Below are positions 5,430 through 7,820 of a stretch of DNA of 7,820 bases, piece after piece. Source of the DNA: an uncultured Collinsella sp. (GTDB lineage: Bacteria; Actinomycetota; Coriobacteriia; Coriobacteriales; Coriobacteriaceae); contig CAUFXK010000083.1 in NCBI GenBank assembly GCA_959596495.1, positions 1-7,820 on the forward strand, written 5' to 3'. The position numbers and the translations under genes are program-made. Within the stretch, counting starts at the first letter, position 1, and every line of letters begins with the position of its first letter. The notes beneath the pieces were generated by a model, which saw only the letters and a program-made list of their open reading frames with translations, did no database searches and was not told the DNA's origin.

Positions 5430-5591
5430 CGCCACGAAATGGGCCTATCTACTACGTTTAACCGACCACCCTCAACCATGCCGAATTTCGCGAAATAAAA
5501 ACCGCAGGTAACCGGCTTGTCGATTTTCGGAAAACCCAGGTACGGTCGACCCATGCGGTTCAAACGTAGTAGACGGGTCGTTTTCGTGGCG
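5430..5591. repeat. Long inverted-repeat element: two head-to-head copies of one unit
   Basis: The left arm reads CGCCACGAAA (5430-5439), 8 variable bases, TCTACTACGTTT (5448-5459), AACCG (5460-5464). The right arm is its reverse complement: CGGTT (5556-5560), one extra C, AAACGTAGTAGA (5562-5573), 8 variable bases, TTTCGTGGCG (5582-5591). The outer 30 positions match at 25. Similarity continues weakly inward (ACCATGCC at 5475-5482 versus GGTACGGT at 5539-5546 on the other strand; a T/C run then CGAAA in both). The interior also holds palindromes ATTTCGCGAAAT (5485-5496) and GGTCGACC (5544-5551). Two of the mismatched arm positions become G.U pairs in the plus-strand RNA (G5443/U5578, U5446/G5575). 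It could be a MITE or paired repeat, a structured RNA, or a pair of operators. Confidence 0.7.
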
Positions 5592-5619
5592 CGGCTCCAA
5601 AACAGTCTTTTGGGACGGG

Positions 5620-5628
5620 TGGTATCCT
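5620..5628 (+). promoter_or_regulatory. Candidate extended -10 promoter of tex
   Basis: TGGTATCCT combines a TGn extension with the hexamer TATCCT (5623-5628), 44 bases before the tex start codon. No good -35 is seen at 16-18 bp, consistent with an extended -10 promoter but not proof. Transcription would begin near 5635 and give a short leader containing AAGGAG. Confidence 0.4.
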
Positions 5629-5672
5629 TGGTAGCCCTGTGCTGCAAACGCACCTTAAACGCAAGGAGTCCC

Positions 5673-7820
5673 ATGGATCTTATCGCCCAGCTTGCCCGCG
5701 AGCTCAACCTTAAGGCCGCCAACATCGAGGCGGCCGTCAAGCTCATCGACGAGGGCAACACCATCCCCTTTATCTCGCGCTACCGCAAGGAAGCAACGGG
5801 CGGCATGGACGACGTCGCCCTGCGCGCACTCGACGAGCGCCTGTCTTACCTGCGCAATCTTGAGCAGCGCAAAGAGGACGTCATTCTGCTCATCGACGCC
5901 CAGGGCAAACTTACGCCAGAGCTTGAGCAGCAGATTCGCGAAGCCACGCAGATCCAACGTGTTGAGGACCTCTACAAGCCCTACCGCAAAAAGCGCATGA
6001 CCCGCGCACAGAAGGCCCGCGAGGCAGGCCTGGAGCCGCTTGCCAACATGATCATCATGCAGGCCTCGGCAAAGGGCAGCGCGCTCGACACCGCCGCGGC
6101 ATACGTCAACGAGGAGGCCGGCTTCGACACACCCGAGAAGGCACTTGCCGGCGCCGCCGACATCGTTGCCGAGACGGTGGCCGAAGACCCCGAGAACGTC
6201 GCCGACCTGCGCGCCTTTACGCAAAACACCGCCGATATCATTGTCGAGGCTACCGATCCCACGGAGAAGACTCCCTACGAGCCCTACTACAACTTTGACG
6301 AGCCGCTGCGCCGTATACCCAACCACCGTGTGTTGGCTATCGACCGCGGTGAGCGCGAGGGCAAGCTCCGCGTGCGCGTGAACGTCGACGGCGCTGCCGC
6401 CACGGCATGCCTCGGCAGCCGTTGGCCCCGACGCCAGGGCGTCTTCGCGCCCGTCTTTGACGCCGCCATCGCCGACGGTTACAAGCGCCTCATGGCCCCC
6501 TCGCTGGAGCGCGAGGCCCGCGCCAAGCTCACCGTTCGCGCCCAGACCGAGGCCATCAACGTCTTTGCCAAGAATCTCGAGGGCTTGCTCTCGGCGCGCC
6601 CCGTGCGCGGCGCCCGCGTGCTCGCGCTCGATCCGGGCTACCGCACCGGCTGCAAGGTCGCCGTCATGGACGAGACCGGCAAGCTGCTCGACCACGGCGT
6701 GGTCTACCCCACCAAGCCGCGCCACGACGTCGCCGGCACCAAGCGCGAGCTCGCCCGCCTCGTCAAGAAGGACGGCGTCAACACCATCGTCATCGGCAAC
6801 GGCACCGCCAGCCGCGAGACCGAGGAAGTCGTCTCGGAGTTCATTGCCGAGCAGGCGCCCAGCCTTCGCTACACCATCGTTAACGAAGCCGGCGCGTCGG
6901 TGTACTCGGCTTCCGAACTCGCCAGCCAGGAGTATCCCGACTTGGACGTCACCGTGCGTGGCGCCATGAGCCTGGGCCGCCGCCTGCAAGACCCGCTGGC
7001 AGAGCTCGTCAAGATCCCGCCCCAGTCCATCGGCGTTGGCCAGTACCAGCACGACCTTGACCAGGCCGAGCTTTCGCGCACGTTGGGCCATGTGGTGGAG
7101 GACGTCGTCAACCGCGTGGGCGTCGACGTCAACACCGCAAGCGCGAGCCTGCTGGGATATGTATCGGGCATCACGCCGAGCGTGGCCAAAAACATCGTGG
7201 CCTACCGCGAGGAAAACGGCGCCTTTACCGATCGCCGCCAGCTCAAGAAGGTCCCCAAGCTGGGACCCAAGGCATACCTGAACGCCGCGGGTTTCCTGCG
7301 CATTAGCGGCGGCAAGAACCCACTCGACGCGACAAGCGTCCACCCCGAGAGCTACGAGGTGGCCGCGGCCGTCCTGGAGCGCGCCGGCGTTAAATCAAGC
7401 GAGCTCAGCCGCGGCGGCGTGCCCGACATCGAGCGCCGCCTAGGCAGCATCTCGGCGCTGGCAAGCGACCTGGACTGCGGCACCCTCACGCTCATCGACA
7501 TTGTCAACGAGCTCAAGAAGCCCGGTCGCGACCCGCGCGACGACGCGCCCGAGGTGGTCTTTAGCCGCTCAGCGCTTTCCATCGACGACCTGGAGCCCGG
7601 CATGGAGCTCAAGGGCACGGTGCGCAACGTTGTGGACTTTGGTGCCTTCGTCGACGTGGGCGTGCACCAGGACGGCCTCGTGCACATCTCCAAACTGGCC
7701 AACCGCTTTGTCAAGCACCCGAGCGACGTGGTGCGCGTCGGTGACACGGTCAAGGTGTGGGTTGAAAAGGTCGATCGCGACCGCAAGAAGATCTCCCTCA
7801 CCATGGTGCAGGGGAAGTAA
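5673..7820 (+). CDS. tex: Tex-family RNA-binding S1-domain protein (YhgF/YdcI-like)
   Basis: This complete 715-residue protein is Tex, a conserved cytoplasmic nucleic-acid-binding protein linked to transcription and, in some bacteria, to toxin expression or stress tolerance; its exact job is still unclear. The helical N-terminal Tex domain (about 1-200) has NTIPFISRYRKEATGGMDD (29-47) and VEDLYKPYRKKR (97-108). A YqgF/RNase H-like domain follows with LALDPGYRTGCKVAVMD (317-333) and VIGNGTASRETE (373-384), then SLGRRLQDPLAELVKI (433-448). Helix-hairpin-helix repeats occupy about 489-545, and an S1 RNA-binding domain about 641-713 (GTVRNVVDFGAFVDVG, 648-663). The protein stops just after S1, without the basic tail of E. 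coli YhgF, so its length is close to B. subtilis YdcI. ATG 5673 has AAGGAG 4 bases upstream; an in-frame ATG at 5517 would run through the repeat element and was rejected. It is transcribed separately from the upstream operon. Confidence 0.96.
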   Translation: MDLIAQLARELNLKAANIEAAVKLIDEGNTIPFISRYRKEATGGMDDVALRALDERLSYLRNLEQRKEDVILLIDAQGKLTPELEQQIREATQIQRVEDLYKPYRKKRMTRAQKAREAGLEPLANMIIMQASAKGSALDTAAAYVNEEAGFDTPEKALAGAADIVAETVAEDPENVADLRAFTQNTADIIVEATDPTEKTPYEPYYNFDEPLRRIPNHRVLAIDRGEREGKLRVRVNVDGAAATACLGSRWPRRQGVFAPVFDAAIADGYKRLMAPSLEREARAKLTVRAQTEAINVFAKNLEGLLSARPVRGARVLALDPGYRTGCKVAVMDETGKLLDHGVVYPTKPRHDVAGTKRELARLVKKDGVNTIVIGNGTASRETEEVVSEFIAEQAPSLRYTIVNEAGASVYSASELASQEYPDLDVTVRGAMSLGRRLQDPLAELVKIPPQSIGVGQYQHDLDQAELSRTLGHVVEDVVNRVGVDVNTASASLLGYVSGITPSVAKNIVAYREENGAFTDRRQLKKVPKLGPKAYLNAAGFLRISGGKNPLDATSVHPESYEVAAAVLERAGVKSSELSRGGVPDIERRLGSISALASDLDCGTLTLIDIVNELKKPGRDPRDDAPEVVFSRSALSIDDLEPGMELKGTVRNVVDFGAFVDVGVHQDGLVHISKLANRFVKHPSDVVRVGDTVKVWVEKVDRDRKKISLTMVQGK

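Larger units (their letters stand above)
5392..5628 (+). repeat. Direct repeat pair bracketing the inverted-repeat element
   Basis: TGGGACGGG occurs at 5392-5400 and 5611-5619. In both copies a few bases later comes a -10-like TATnnT (TATTTT at 5404-5409, TATCCT at 5623-5628), and both are preceded by T-rich sequence. The copies lie outside the inverted repeat at 5430-5591, at unequal distances of 29 and 19 bases, so they are not simple target-site duplications. The rest of the 5262-5672 gap (411 bp) holds the stem-loop, terminator, inverted repeat and tex promoter listed separately; I see no gene in it. Confidence 0.5.

Noticed and set aside
5517..5672. Upstream in-frame ATG extending Tex by 52 residues
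   Set aside because: The extension covers part of the inverted repeat and the likely promoter, lacks Tex similarity, and ATG 5673 has a strong ribosome-binding site at the family's usual N-terminus.
5655..7343. A 562-codon open frame on the minus strand opposite tex
   Set aside because: It lies opposite a gene whose domains are unmistakable, shows no recognisable motif, and has the composition expected of an antisense shadow.

Overview
The window looks like chromosome from a high-GC, gut-type actinobacterium of the class Coriobacteriia, most likely Collinsella or a close relative. That assignment rests on GC-rich codon use, on the mix of genes, and on a perfect intergenic palindrome with a GACAAAGGGAC arm of a kind I recall from Collinsella-like genomes; the recollection is unverified. 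All genes read as intact, and the last one ends exactly at the window edge.

Layout: 1-106 holds the end of an upstream transcription unit, closed by a perfect 12-bp hairpin terminator. 190-760 is a compact type II toxin-antitoxin module, a Phd/YefM-like antitoxin overlapping a RelE/ParE-like toxin by 8 bp. 832-1713 (minus strand) is a LysR-type regulator. Across a 233-bp regulatory gap it is divergent from a three-gene plus-strand set: a short-chain dehydrogenase/reductase (1947-2828), an OFA-type major facilitator transporter (2895-4151) and a Gfo/Idh/MocA-family oxidoreductase (4221-5261). A strong terminator (5334-5368) ends that set. 5673-7820 is the housekeeping RNA-binding protein Tex.

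The central set reads as a LysR-controlled catabolic or interconversion cassette. A permease brings in a small, probably hydroxylated or carboxylated compound, and two nicotinamide-dependent dehydrogenases of unrelated families act on it. There is no kinase, aldolase, isomerase or CoA ligase. This fits either oxidation at two positions or oxidation followed by re-reduction (epimerisation), possibly coupled to substrate/product antiport. The substrate cannot be read from the sequence.

The most unusual non-coding structure lies in the 411-bp gap before tex. Two inverted copies of a repeat unit (5430-5591) share CGCCACGAAA, an 8-nt spacer and TCTACTACGTTT. They could form a long hairpin whose G.T pairs favour the plus-strand RNA. 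A short direct repeat containing a -10-like sequence lies on either side. A second repeat-like palindrome (4160-4190) sits inside the operon between the transporter and the Gfo/Idh/MocA gene.
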